Positions 1-8,772 of a stretch of DNA of 64,000 bases are shown one piece after another. Positions within the stretch are counted from its first letter, which is position 1, and each line of letters begins with the position of its first letter. The notes below the pieces were generated by a model. The model was not told the origin of the DNA. It ran no database searches and saw only the letters and a list, made by a program, of their open reading frames with translations. Location of the stretch: positions 124,001 through 188,000 of the forward strand of contig CAZMNY010000004.1 of assembly GCA_964567745.1 (NCBI GenBank), read 5' to 3'. The DNA comes from CAZMNY01 sp964567745 (lineage in GTDB: Bacteria; Planctomycetota; Planctomycetia; Pirellulales; Pirellulaceae). A program made the translations under genes and the position numbers.

Positions 1-569
1 CAAACCATGCATCCGACGATAAACCATCGCCGTTGCCACAAGGCCGAGAAACATAGGTTGGCGTTCATCGGTAACCTCAACAAGTTAATCGAGCTCAATC
101 AGCGCAGAGCCGTGAACCACGCAGAGCCGTGAACCACGCTAGTTGCATATTGCGCACCAATGCCTTCCATTCCGCCTCGCTGCTTGTCGGATCACGCTCG
201 AGCTACACTCGAATCATCAAGCCAATCTTTGTTATCCAGGCCGAACTGGGGATTTGTCTGCTCAACAGACCGACGTCGAGATAGCGAGAACGTCCCTAGC
301 ATGTGCCACCTCATGTGGCGTTTTCTCACCGTTGTGTCGTGTTGATCCATCATCACGAGATGCGGCGGTATCAGCGCGGCCATGACATAACGCCAATCCC
401 CATGTTGCTTCGCCGCCTGGAAATTCGCGCGAATCGTACGTGAAAACCCTAGCGTACGAATTCAAGGGCGGCTGGAACTGGTCGCGGAAAATCGGTTTCA
501 GCCATTGTTGGCACCGTAGTTGCAATTGTCGTTAGCCCCGACATTCTTCTTCGCTAAGGAGGCAGCGCG
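1..569. other. Non-coding stretch at the left edge
   Basis: I see no convincing gene here. The short reading frames overlap one another on both strands and none has a ribosome binding site with a protein-like composition. The segment contains a small tandem repeat (104-137) and ends in the ribosome binding site of the sugar transferase gene. Confidence 0.5.
104..137. repeat. Two-copy 17-bp tandem repeat
   Basis: The unit gcagagccgtgaaccac occurs at 104-120 and again, identically, at 121-137. It lies in non-coding DNA and probably arose by local duplication. Confidence 0.85.
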
Positions 570-1169
570 ATGGCAACCTATCGACTCAAGCGATGGCTCG
601 ATCTGTCGCTCTGCATTGTCGCTGCGCCGTTCGTCTTGTTAGCAATCGCCGCCTGCGCCGTATTGGTTCGTCTTGAGAGCCGGGGACCCATCTTTTTTTC
701 GCAACATCGAACCGGTCGCGGCAGTCGGCGTTTCCGCATGTACAAGCTTCGAACGATGTGTGTGCAGGCGGAAACGTTGAAAGCGGACCTCACTCAAATG
801 AACCACCAGAGCGGTCCGGATTTCAAAATACGAGACGACCCGAGAATAACAAAAGTTGGACGGATTCTGCGCAAGTACAGCCTGGATGAGCTACCTCAGA
901 TATGGAACGTCATCTGCGGCGACATGAGTCTGGTCGGCCCTCGGCCCACGTCTTTTAGCGCGGAAACCTATGCGACATGGCAAACGGAACGGCTCGAGGC
1001 GAGGCCTGGGCTTACCGGACTGTGGCAAATCGGCGATCGAAGCGACATCCAGTTTGATGATCGCGTTCGACTCGATATCGCCTACGTTCGGAATTGCAGC
1101 CTGTTTCTGGATCTGAAAATCCTGCTCAGAACAGTTCGCGTGGTGATTTTCCCTCGCGGCGCCTATTGA
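570..1169 (+). CDS. Undecaprenyl-phosphate sugar phosphotransferase, short form
   Basis: This is a bacterial sugar transferase (PF02397 type). Such enzymes move a sugar-1-phosphate from a nucleotide sugar to undecaprenyl phosphate and so start exopolysaccharide or O-antigen assembly at the inner membrane. One membrane segment lies at about residues 12-32, followed by the catalytic core. Visible family motifs are K-L-R-T-M (about 52), the aspartate-rich I-R-D-D-P-R-I-T, L-D-E-L-P-Q-I-W-N-V, G-D-M-S-L-V-G-P-R-P and R-P-G-L-T-G-L-W-Q. At 199 residues it is the short monotopic type without the extra N-terminal membrane domain of WbaP-like proteins. A strong AAGGAGG sequence at 556-562 supports the ATG at 570. 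The deacetylase and exporter genes that follow fit a polysaccharide locus. Confidence 0.93.
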   Translation: MATYRLKRWLDLSLCIVAAPFVLLAIAACAVLVRLESRGPIFFSQHRTGRGSRRFRMYKLRTMCVQAETLKADLTQMNHQSGPDFKIRDDPRITKVGRILRKYSLDELPQIWNVICGDMSLVGPRPTSFSAETYATWQTERLEARPGLTGLWQIGDRSDIQFDDRVRLDIAYVRNCSLFLDLKILLRTVRVVIFPRGAY

Positions 1170-1208
1170 GCCACTGAATACTGTTACGAGAAATTGGATG
1201 AGGATCGC

Positions 1209-1826
1209 ATGACAACAAAAAGCACTTTCGGAATCGCAGCACTTGCAGCGTGTGTCTGCGCGGCGTTGTCGCTGCTGTTGCCTGCAAGCAGTCTAATCTC
1301 CTCTACCGGCTGGTTTGTTGCCGCGTTCGTGTTGGTCGTAGGCTTTGGAATCGCGAAACAGGTCGCTCGCAATCAGGCCGAGTCCGATTCCAACGAGATG
1401 CAAAAGACGCGGGTGCTTCCCTGGGACTACGCCAAACGAGCCATCTCGATTGAGGTGCACCGTGCCCGACGGCGCGATGAACACATCACGTTGCTCAAAT
1501 TTCAAGCGCCGGACAATGCTCCGAGTTTGCCGGAGAAAATTGCTCGCAGGATTCAAACCTGTGTCCGCATCACGGACATCGTCAGCCATGATGCGACAAC
1601 GTGTCATTGCTTGCTCGCCGGCTCGAAGCAGGAAGCCGATTCCGCGAAGACTCGAGTCTTGGAAACGCTCGACGTCGCCTATCGTGGAATCGAGGCGACC
1701 GTTGTTTCATTCCCAGAGGACGAAATGACATTCTGCGGAATGCTCGGCGCTGAAAACGGCGTCTATGCCGAGCGATTCAGTCGCGAACGATCACTTCTCT
1801 CTTACGCGAACCAATTCAGACGATAG
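1209..1826 (+). CDS. Membrane protein with a degenerate GGDEF-like domain
   Basis: The 205-residue product has two hydrophobic segments near its N-terminus (about residues 5-25 and 30-48) and a soluble C-terminal part. The pattern I-E-V-H-R-A-R-R-R followed by a hydrophobic strand resembles the start of a GGDEF domain, but no GG(D/E)EF signature is present, so cyclase activity is unlikely. A role as a divergent signalling or structural module is inference. I prefer the ATG at 1209, which has GAGG five bases upstream, over an in-frame TTG at 1194. It lies 40 bases after the sugar transferase and is probably cotranscribed with it. Confidence 0.7.
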   Translation: MTTKSTFGIAALAACVCAALSLLLPASSLISSTGWFVAAFVLVVGFGIAKQVARNQAESDSNEMQKTRVLPWDYAKRAISIEVHRARRRDEHITLLKFQAPDNAPSLPEKIARRIQTCVRITDIVSHDATTCHCLLAGSKQEADSAKTRVLETLDVAYRGIEATVVSFPEDEMTFCGMLGAENGVYAERFSRERSLLSYANQFRR

Positions 1827-1832
1827 GGAAGA

Positions 1833-2057
1833 ATGGGCATTCGATCCGTACTCGACATCAGCGTCGATTGTGCGCGATGGTTGTTCGGGATCGACTACGT
1901 CGATAGTTTCGCCTGGGACGACACGCGGCCATTTTGGTTCGACGTGAGAAAGACCGGAAGTTCGGTTTTAAGCAAATTGAATATGTTCAGTCGGCTTCCG
2001 GGACGAGCGTTTGAGGCGGCAGGGAAATTCAAACTAACTCAGAACCGCGGTGCCTAA
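1833..2057 (+). CDS. Small hypothetical protein in the polysaccharide operon
   Basis: The 74-residue product is rich in aromatic residues and arginine, with no signal peptide, membrane helix or family motif that I recognise. It is kept because it fits exactly between two real genes: it begins 6 bases after the preceding stop and ends 3 bases before the deacetylase start, and AGGGAAG lies just before its ATG. Tight packing on one strand suggests translational coupling. Function unknown. Confidence 0.5.
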   Translation: MGIRSVLDISVDCARWLFGIDYVDSFAWDDTRPFWFDVRKTGSSVLSKLNMFSRLPGRAFEAAGKFKLTQNRGA

Positions 2058-2060
2058 CTC

Positions 2061-3083
2061 ATGCCATCGTTAGCAAAAGCAATCGCCAGCCGAGTCTTGC
2101 AGAGCGCCCTAACGCCGCTCTGCCTGAATGTTATTGAGCGATGTTCAAGCGAGCCATCCGACTTGCTTCGCGTCTTGACGTACCACCGCATCTCCGACCC
2201 AATTCAGTCGTGCCAAGACTATCCCGGCGCAATCAGCGCGGACGTGGATCAATTCAGCCGCCAGATGGAATACGTCGCCAATCATTGTCAGGCGATCTCA
2301 CTCGAACGACTCAGCTGGCACAGGCAGACTCAATCGCCTCTGCCGAAACGCAGCGTGCTGATCACGTTCGACGACGCCTATCGTGACTTTCAGGACTTGG
2401 CTCTACCTGTCCTCGCGAAACATCAACTCCCCTCGGTCCTGTTTGTGCCGACTGCGTTCCCCGGCGCCTCAAGCCGCGCCTTCTGGTGGGACCGGCTCTA
2501 TCGAGCTGTCATGGGCGCAGACGCTGACATGGAGATTCGATTCGATGAAGAGTGCGTACGGTTGGGATGCGAGTCGGCTCGGCAGCAGATCTTTTGTCGT
2601 TTGCGAGATCAGGTCAAGCGGCTCGAACACGGTAAAGCCATGCAGCTTGTCGACGATGTTTGTGAGCAGCTGAAGGCACAGCCGGCGCCCAACTTGGTGC
2701 TCGATTGGGACCAGCTTCGAAGTCTGCCGTCGCAAGGCGTTGCGATCGGCACCCACTCGCACCGCCATCCGCTCATGAATCGGATCACGCAGGCGGAAGC
2801 ACTCGAGGAGATTCGCACTTCCGCCAGGCACATCGAATCGCAGCTTGGCGAACCGGCAACGGCCTTTGCCTTTCCCAACGGGAGCCACAATACGGACGTG
2901 TCGGGGTTACTTGAGGGCGAAGGATTCGAGTTTGGGTTTACTACTTGTCGCGGCGTGAATCACTTGAAGAGGGACGACCCGTTTCGCCTTCGCCGAATCA
3001 ATGTGGGACGCCGAACCGACGCGACGCCGATCCGTATTCAAATGACGCCGCAATTCCGCTACCTCGACGCCATCTGGCGCTAG
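2061..3083 (+). CDS. Polysaccharide deacetylase family protein (NodB homology)
   Basis: This 340-residue member of carbohydrate esterase family 4 probably removes N- or O-acetyl groups from a surface polysaccharide. The family's metal-dependent core is visible: V-L-T-Y-H-R-I at about residue 38, L-I-T-F-D-D-A-Y (catalytic aspartate and metal-ligand aspartate) at about 100, and the metal-binding T-H-S-H-R-H-P-L-M at about 232. A later A-F-A-F-P-N-G-S-H corresponds to the usual F-x-Y/F-P-x-G motif. No clear signal peptide is present, so it may act in the cytoplasm or be held at the membrane. It follows the initiating sugar transferase in the same operon, which supports a role in exopolysaccharide modification. 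Confidence 0.88.
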   Translation: MPSLAKAIASRVLQSALTPLCLNVIERCSSEPSDLLRVLTYHRISDPIQSCQDYPGAISADVDQFSRQMEYVANHCQAISLERLSWHRQTQSPLPKRSVLITFDDAYRDFQDLALPVLAKHQLPSVLFVPTAFPGASSRAFWWDRLYRAVMGADADMEIRFDEECVRLGCESARQQIFCRLRDQVKRLEHGKAMQLVDDVCEQLKAQPAPNLVLDWDQLRSLPSQGVAIGTHSHRHPLMNRITQAEALEEIRTSARHIESQLGEPATAFAFPNGSHNTDVSGLLEGEGFEFGFTTCRGVNHLKRDDPFRLRRINVGRRTDATPIRIQMTPQFRYLDAIWR

Positions 3084-3111
3084 AGACGATGCAGCTCGTC
3101 CGGCTTCAAAC

Positions 3112-4713
3112 TTAGTTGCCGAACAGAGCGGCCGTGGCGGCTCCGAGCGAGCGGCCGAGTCCGATATCGATCGTGTGCCGTAGCCACCACGCGGAGTCCG
3201 GGTTCAGGTAGACGATGTCACCCGGTTCGACCATGATCGACTCGCGTGCATCATAGCGAGCCGCGATCAAGTCGACTTTGACGAGCAGCGGTCGGCCGTC
3301 GGACATCGTTCTGTGGACGGTCACGGTCGTCGGCGAATCGATCGGGTCGATATAGCCGGCCATGGCGACGGCCGTTACAACGTCGATGTCGCGATCTCTT
3401 GGCAGCAGAAATCCCGATCCGATTTCTCGCTCGCGATCTCCGATAGTGAATCGAGTTCGCGAGGCGGTGCTCAGCCTGCCGACGACGTAGAACACATGCT
3501 GCTTGCGCCGTGGAACGACGACAATGTCGCCCGGGCCAACCGTGACAACCTCATCTCCATACACCGCGCCGCCGCGCAAAGGAATGGTGACGACGGACGG
3601 CGCAAACCAATGATCGTTCTCGGGCATCGGCGTGTAAGGCGCTGAGTCGAAGCTTGACGGGCAGTGCGAACCGGCTTGTGGAACTTGAGTGGTCGGAACT
3701 GGTTGCGGGTAGGACGGATAGGCGCCAGGTTGGGGCGGCGCGCTTTGGCCGCCAAGACCGTAGTTCGATGTGTGCCCGTGCGAAACAAGTGCTTGCCCGT
3801 CCGCCTCGCGTGGCAGTGGGCGAGTCGGTGTTTGGGTGCCGGCGTAAGGAGGCCGCGAATGATGAGTCGGGCCGAGGCGGTTGGCCTGTGGTGCAGATGT
3901 TTCGGGGCGATACGTGGGCATCAATTGAATTGGCGCTTGGCCCACGGAAGGCATGCGAATCATCGTCATCTGACCTTGTCCGCCGTGCAGGGGCGGGGAC
4001 TCCCAAACCGAGGCATCATTCCAGCTGGCGGGACGCACCGCGTGAGGTTGAGGTCGCTCCATCTGACGCGCCGCGTTGGCGCGTCTCGCCATCGACTGAA
4101 CCGTCGTGCGAACCGGCTGATTTGGTCGTCGATGGACTTCCACTTTGACGTCGGCGTCGAGCGTCAGTCCGCCTGCCGCTGCGATGGCGTGGGCGACGTC
4201 GTTTTCAAAGCGAGGCAACGGGTATACGCCCGGCGCTTTGACCTCACCGAGAACGAGGACGTTGACCATCGCTTTCTGGACCAGCGCGATGTTGACGTGC
4301 GAGCGAACGACGACCCCGTTCGAATAAGCTCGATTCACCACCGCTTGAGCTTGTGCCAAATCGAGCCCGGTAACTTGAACGGGATCAACGTTGGGCAAGT
4401 GCAGCTTGCCGTTCGACGAGACCTGGATCTGCATCGGCTTGACTTCGGCTTCCGCGTAGAGCCCAGGCACGGTCACCGCGAGTAGGTCGCCGGCACCCAG
4501 CAAGTAGGCGGCTGGTTGACGAGCGGCCAGACCGGCCAAGTTAACTGGCGGCGCCATCGCTTTGTGAGGAAAGCGGTAATCGTCCGGCAGATCGCGTGCC
4601 TGTATGCCTGGGGAATGTAGCGGGGCGTAGCAGCCTGAAGCGGCGAGCGCTACGATCAGGCCTGCGGCGAAGAGGCAGGTGCGCGTTTGTTCCGATTGGG
4701 ACAACTTTGCCAT
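3112..4713 (-). CDS. Polysaccharide export lipoprotein, Wza/SLBB family
   Basis: This 533-residue outer-membrane polysaccharide export protein starts with a lipoprotein signal (L-A-A-S-G-C at about residues 23-28). The polysaccharide export domain follows (about 70-165: Y-L-L-G-A-G-D-L-L-A-V-T-V-P-G), then an SLBB-like segment (V-L-V-L-G-E-V-K-A-P-G-V-Y-P-L, about 150-180). A long proline-, glutamine- and serine-rich linker (about 200-370) leads to a second SLBB-like part containing V-G-P-G-D-I-V-V-V-P and V-E-P-G-D-I-V-Y-L-N-P. Wza-type proteins form the outer-membrane channel of capsule and exopolysaccharide secretion. It converges on the deacetylase gene with 28 bases between them. The long low-complexity insert separating the two parts is unusual for the family. 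Confidence 0.9.
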   Translation of the reverse strand: MAKLSQSEQTRTCLFAAGLIVALAASGCYAPLHSPGIQARDLPDDYRFPHKAMAPPVNLAGLAARQPAAYLLGAGDLLAVTVPGLYAEAEVKPMQIQVSSNGKLHLPNVDPVQVTGLDLAQAQAVVNRAYSNGVVVRSHVNIALVQKAMVNVLVLGEVKAPGVYPLPRFENDVAHAIAAAGGLTLDADVKVEVHRRPNQPVRTTVQSMARRANAARQMERPQPHAVRPASWNDASVWESPPLHGGQGQMTMIRMPSVGQAPIQLMPTYRPETSAPQANRLGPTHHSRPPYAGTQTPTRPLPREADGQALVSHGHTSNYGLGGQSAPPQPGAYPSYPQPVPTTQVPQAGSHCPSSFDSAPYTPMPENDHWFAPSVVTIPLRGGAVYGDEVVTVGPGDIVVVPRRKQHVFYVVGRLSTASRTRFTIGDREREIGSGFLLPRDRDIDVVTAVAMAGYIDPIDSPTTVTVHRTMSDGRPLLVKVDLIAARYDARESIMVEPGDIVYLNPDSAWWLRHTIDIGLGRSLGAATAALFGN

Positions 4714-4920
4714 TTGAATGCGAACCTACGCCAATCGTGGTTGTCGGAGTGGGCACAGCGGCGCGCAGTCGACGCGGCTATGATCATTATTCGGCCGACT
4801 TAACGATTGAAGTGGTGCAAATCGGATTGGCTCGCATAATCGGCGCCGCCGTTAGAATCGACGGCGATAAGACAAGTTGTTCGACTCTAACGGTTTGTCG
4901 CGACCGAACGCGATCTGGTG

Positions 4921-5092
4921 GCGCCTTGCCTGTGCGACGGGTTAAACGAATCTGATTTACTACACGCTTCTTCACGCTCTCCGCGTGACAAGCCTGCCGT
5001 CCTATCCTGTAAATCATGTTGATCCTGTCCAGTCTTGGCGTCCGCTCCCCGTCTCTTGTTTTGACAGGATGAACATGATCGACAGGATGAAG
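4921..5092 (+). repeat. Interspersed repeat, copy A, with a hairpin core
   Basis: About 170 bp is shared, in inverted orientation, with 13579-13758. Shared blocks include gccttgcctg, gacgggttaaacg, acgcttctt, ctctccgcgtgacaagcctg and gccgtcctatcctgt. The right part folds into a hairpin whose arms are near 5001-5031 and 5061-5090, built on cctgt..atcatgttgatcctgtcc and its complement. A second partial copy of the left end (gcagccttgcctgtgcgacgg) follows at 5126-5146. No reading frame spans it, so it looks like a non-coding dispersed palindromic element. Confidence 0.8.
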
Positions 5093-5204
5093 GAAGGAGC
5101 AACCGAAGCCATGCGCGATCCGGTGGCAGCCTTGCCTGTGCGACGGTTTGCACGCCGTGTACAAGAATGGTCGTAAAACTTTCCTCTACCGCAGGCCGCT
5201 ACTC

Positions 5205-5456
5205 ATGCACAAATCAGCGCATACGGTCGGAGCGACCAAAGACTTGTGCGAAGTCATCGATAAGGGTTCGAGCGTCCTCTCGGCCGAACGATCCGGATCG
5301 GCTCTGGTCGCACATAACGGCAGCCTTGTCGCTCTGATGGGCCGCCAAAAGCATTGCAACGTTTCGCCCCAAGGGACTCTGCCTCGCACGAAAACAGCAT
5401 GGGCCGTTCCGGCGAGCGTGATTGCCAAAATGCTCGAGCAGATCAGCGAAAACTGA
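5205..5456 (+). CDS. Possible small hypothetical protein
   Basis: An 83-residue frame starts at an ATG just downstream of the interspersed repeat. The composition is plausible for a soluble protein, but I see no family motif, no signal and no convincing ribosome binding site. It is offered only as a candidate; the 4714-5575 gap holds nothing else but the repeat. Confidence 0.25.
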   Translation: MHKSAHTVGATKDLCEVIDKGSSVLSAERSGSALVAHNGSLVALMGRQKHCNVSPQGTLPRTKTAWAVPASVIAKMLEQISEN

Positions 5457-5575
5457 TTTCAACGAACCGCCAAGGCGTATCGTCGCTTGCTGCAAAGAAC
5501 GAAGCCTGAGATGTCGCGCAGATGTCGCGGCATTTCAGTCTTCTTTTTTGGTCCCTGCCGCTGTCACTGACCGAG

Positions 5576-8251
5576 CTACTCAGCGGCGTCTTTCTTGTCA
5601 TTGAACAAACGGTGCTTTGAATCGCCTGCGCTGATCACATAGGCGACCAAGTCGAGAATTTCGTCCTTGGTCATTCGGTTGAACAATCCTTCGGGCATTG
5701 GCGACGTTCTTGAGAGTGTCAATTCGTCGATTTCCTTTCGGTCGATATTGACCCGCAGATTGGGGTTGGTCAGATCGGTATTCAACGTCAGTCTGTCGCC
5801 GTTCAAATTCACGACAACGCCGCTGTAGATCTTCCCATCATTCGTCACCACGGAGATGGCCGCGAACTGTTCGTTGATCACTTTGCTTGGATTGATCACT
5901 TGGTCGAGCAAGTCGTGAACAGAATAACGGCGTCCGGCGGAGGTTAGGTCGGGTCCGGTCATGCCGCCTTGATTTCCGAATCGGTGACACGCGAAACAAC
6001 CGCTGGCGGCGAACATCTTCTGGCCGTTCTTGAAGTCGCGATTGTTAAGTCCGCTTCGAGCGGCAGTGGACAGCTCCTCAAGACTCCATTTCTTTTCTTC
6101 GCGACCCTCGAAGATCTTGCCCAGGTTTTCCAGCGCCGACTTCTTTTCTGGCTTGGTGGCGAGCAGCTTGGCCATCGACGATTTTTCTTCGTCAGAGAGA
6201 GTGTCGACCGCGTCGTTGCGGATAAATTCAATGAACTTATCGAAACTCGCGCCCCCTTTATAATTCGCCGCCTTGAGAAACCATTCGAAGAAAGCCGTTC
6301 GCAGCTTCGGTGTCCAGCCCGCTTTCAACATGCGGATCGAACGAGCGTACTGCATTTGCTCTTCCTGCGCCGGCGCCGCGTCGATCAAAGCCATCGCTTT
6401 CCGCGCGACGGTCGGCGACTGAAGATACGCGAGCGTTTCGCAGAGCAGCCAATTGAGCTCAAAAGTTTCGGCTGGGAACTGACCATCGAAGCTCGCGATC
6501 AGTTTCTTGACCATCGAGTCATCCGGGCGGCCAAAGCGGTTGAGCACGATCTGAACTGTTCGATGCAGTGTCAACTTTTGCGCGTGGTTGAGTTTTGACG
6601 CGTCGATGTCCGTTAGCGACGACAGTAATTTGTCTCGCATCGTCGTGTCGACCTTCGGGCTCTCAGGTTTTCGATGTTGAGGGCAGACTCCGGCGACTCG
6701 AGCCAGCGCCAGCAGCGCTTCGACTTGCTTTGCCGGGTCGGGTTCAGTCAACGCTTTGTTGGCCCACAAAATCGTCGGCTGATGTTCAACGGCTGTCCTT
6801 GCGGCAAATCGGATGAAACGATCTTCAGCCGACAAATGCGGCCAGGCCGCGGGGATTGCCTTTGCGTCCTGCTGGCCATGAAACGCCTCCAGCCGGCGGC
6901 GCGTCACGGTCGACGCGTTCGGCTCGCGAGCCTTGGAAGGTACCGGCGCGGTTGACTCGTCGCCGACGTAGGTCACTCGGTACAGGCCCGACTGAACTCG
7001 CCGACCTCCAATCGTGAAGTACATGGCGCCGTCGTCCGAATGAATGATCGCGTCGGTGATCGGCAATGGAGCGCCGGTTACGAATTCTTCTTTCGTTGCT
7101 TTGTACGAAGTTCCGTCTTCTTCCAAGTGGACCGCGTAAAGTCGCCCCCAACTCCAGTCGAGCGCGTACAACGCATTCTGATACTTGGCGGGGAATTTGG
7201 CGCCGTATCCAAACGTCATGCCTGTCGGCGAACCAGGACCAATGTCCAAAACGCCCGGCATGTTGTCCGGAAAGAACGGCAAGCGTTTTCCCGCGCCGTT
7301 ACGCCAGCCGAATTCGGCGCCGCTCGTGACATGGCAAATGCGAGTGGGGCGATACCATGGCGTGTTGAAGTCGTATTCCATGTCGGCGTCGTAGGTGAAC
7401 AGTTCGCCTTCGCGGTTGATCGCCGCGTCGTAGATATTTCGAAATCCGGACGCGTACGCCTCGAAATCCTTGCCGTCCGGTGAGACTCGGTAGATGATTC
7501 CTCCCGGCGCCAGTCGGCCTCGATTGTGTCCGCGACCATCCGGCATGCTGGGCAGCAAGTGATCTTCGCCCCAAACTTGTCGCACCGGCGAACTCTCGGC
7601 CAATTGCGGCGGCTCGGTGTTGTTCCCGGTGATTAGATAGAGCGCTTTTCCGTCCGGCGTCGGCATCACCGCATGGACGCCGTGGTCGCTTTTTGAATCG
7701 ACTGCGCGAAGCAGTTCAACTTTGTCGAGATTGTCGTCGCCGTCGCTGTCTGATATGCGATAGAGCCCAGAAGGAATCTTGCGTTCGTAATCGTTAACTC
7801 CGACATACAAAGCGCCGAATGCCCAGACCATTCCGTTGACGGCCCGGATGTCCGCGGGAACTTTTTCGACGTCCGCACGATTCACCACGCTTCCGGCAGG
7901 AGGCGGAGTGATCCGATACATGCCTCCGAATTGATCGCTAACCAATAGTCGGCCTTTGTTGTCGGTGCACAGATTGACCCATGATCCTTGGTCGACGCCC
8001 GGGACGGAATAAAGCAATTCGACCTTGAATCCCTTTGCGGCCGTAATGCGGTTGATCGGAGTTGCTTTGTTTCCTCCGATCGCCGGGCCGACCGTCGCTC
8101 GATTTCTTCTTCTCGGAGCGGGCCGATTCTTCGGCTTCTTCTTCTGTTGAGGCGTAGCAACGGGCTCGGCACCCTGCAGTCCGCCGCCTGAAATTCCGAC
8201 AATCAATCCAACCAACAGACTCATGATCACGATCAAGTGGTGATGGCGCAC
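5576..8251 (-). CDS. Secreted sorbosone/glucose dehydrogenase-like protein with PVC-type haem domain
   Basis: This 891-residue secreted protein is of a type expanded in planctomycetes and verrucomicrobia. After a signal peptide (about 1-28) and a K/P/R-rich stretch comes a six-bladed propeller related to PQQ-dependent soluble aldose dehydrogenases (about 65-430; F-G-Y-G-A-K-F-P and Y-A-L-D-W-S-W-G-R-L-Y are typical). A helical HEAT-like middle leads to a C-terminal c-type haem domain with C-F-A-C-H at about 745, then the conserved block G-P-D-L-T-S-A-G and I-N-P-S-K-V-I. Sugar or aldehyde oxidation coupled to a periplasmic cytochrome is the family-based expectation; the substrate is unknown. 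It is divergently oriented from the DUF1553 gene at 8773. Confidence 0.88.
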   Translation of the reverse strand: MRHHHLIVIMSLLVGLIVGISGGGLQGAEPVATPQQKKKPKNRPAPRRRNRATVGPAIGGNKATPINRITAAKGFKVELLYSVPGVDQGSWVNLCTDNKGRLLVSDQFGGMYRITPPPAGSVVNRADVEKVPADIRAVNGMVWAFGALYVGVNDYERKIPSGLYRISDSDGDDNLDKVELLRAVDSKSDHGVHAVMPTPDGKALYLITGNNTEPPQLAESSPVRQVWGEDHLLPSMPDGRGHNRGRLAPGGIIYRVSPDGKDFEAYASGFRNIYDAAINREGELFTYDADMEYDFNTPWYRPTRICHVTSGAEFGWRNGAGKRLPFFPDNMPGVLDIGPGSPTGMTFGYGAKFPAKYQNALYALDWSWGRLYAVHLEEDGTSYKATKEEFVTGAPLPITDAIIHSDDGAMYFTIGGRRVQSGLYRVTYVGDESTAPVPSKAREPNASTVTRRRLEAFHGQQDAKAIPAAWPHLSAEDRFIRFAARTAVEHQPTILWANKALTEPDPAKQVEALLALARVAGVCPQHRKPESPKVDTTMRDKLLSSLTDIDASKLNHAQKLTLHRTVQIVLNRFGRPDDSMVKKLIASFDGQFPAETFELNWLLCETLAYLQSPTVARKAMALIDAAPAQEEQMQYARSIRMLKAGWTPKLRTAFFEWFLKAANYKGGASFDKFIEFIRNDAVDTLSDEEKSSMAKLLATKPEKKSALENLGKIFEGREEKKWSLEELSTAARSGLNNRDFKNGQKMFAASGCFACHRFGNQGGMTGPDLTSAGRRYSVHDLLDQVINPSKVINEQFAAISVVTNDGKIYSGVVVNLNGDRLTLNTDLTNPNLRVNIDRKEIDELTLSRTSPMPEGLFNRMTKDEILDLVAYVISAGDSKHRLFNDKKDAAE

Positions 8252-8772
8252 TTAGGTATCTCCGTTTCGTCGTTGTACAGCTCGCTCAGAATTGCCCGCA
8301 TCGATCGCTGGCGATGACTCGCAAGCGTGAACGGATAGCATCCTACATTACTTCGCACAGAGCAATCGTTCCAATTTCAACCATTGTGGCAACTGGTTCG
8401 ATCGGCTCAAGTCGCACTCTTCGTCTAATGTCTCACGACAGCGAATCTGGCGCGTTGTCGGGGCCATCTCGCGCTCGAGTCGTACTAAACTGGGGCTTCC
8501 AGCGTATTCAGCCGTCAACCGCACAACGTGGAAGGCGAGGATTTTGTCGGCAAAGCGGACCGAGCGTGCGATCGGTGAGAAAAGGCAATCGTGGCCCCCA
8601 ACGAGACATAGTACAATCGCAGAATGTCTGTTTTGCGAACTGACAGGCTAGCGGGGTCCGTTCCGTTTGTTTGTCATTCAAGTGTTCGCAGACCTATTCA
8701 GATCGTCGAGCGTTTGCGCCTGGCGTCATTTGGTTGGGCCGAGATTGGTCGAGTATTTATTGGGATCTCGAA
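8252..8772. other. Divergent intergenic region
   Basis: About 520 bases separate two divergently transcribed genes. I see no protein-like frame with support; the plus-strand frame at 8314-8643 has the arginine/serine-rich composition of a chance frame. Promoters for both neighbours presumably lie here, but I cannot point to a clear site. Confidence 0.5.

Noticed and set aside
3664..4485. Plus-strand frame of 273 codons inside the Wza-like gene
   Set aside because: Antisense shadow of the proline/glutamine-rich exporter gene, with arginine/histidine-rich chance composition.
8314..8643. Plus-strand frame of 109 codons in the divergent gap
   Set aside because: No ribosome binding site, no recognisable motif, chance-like composition.
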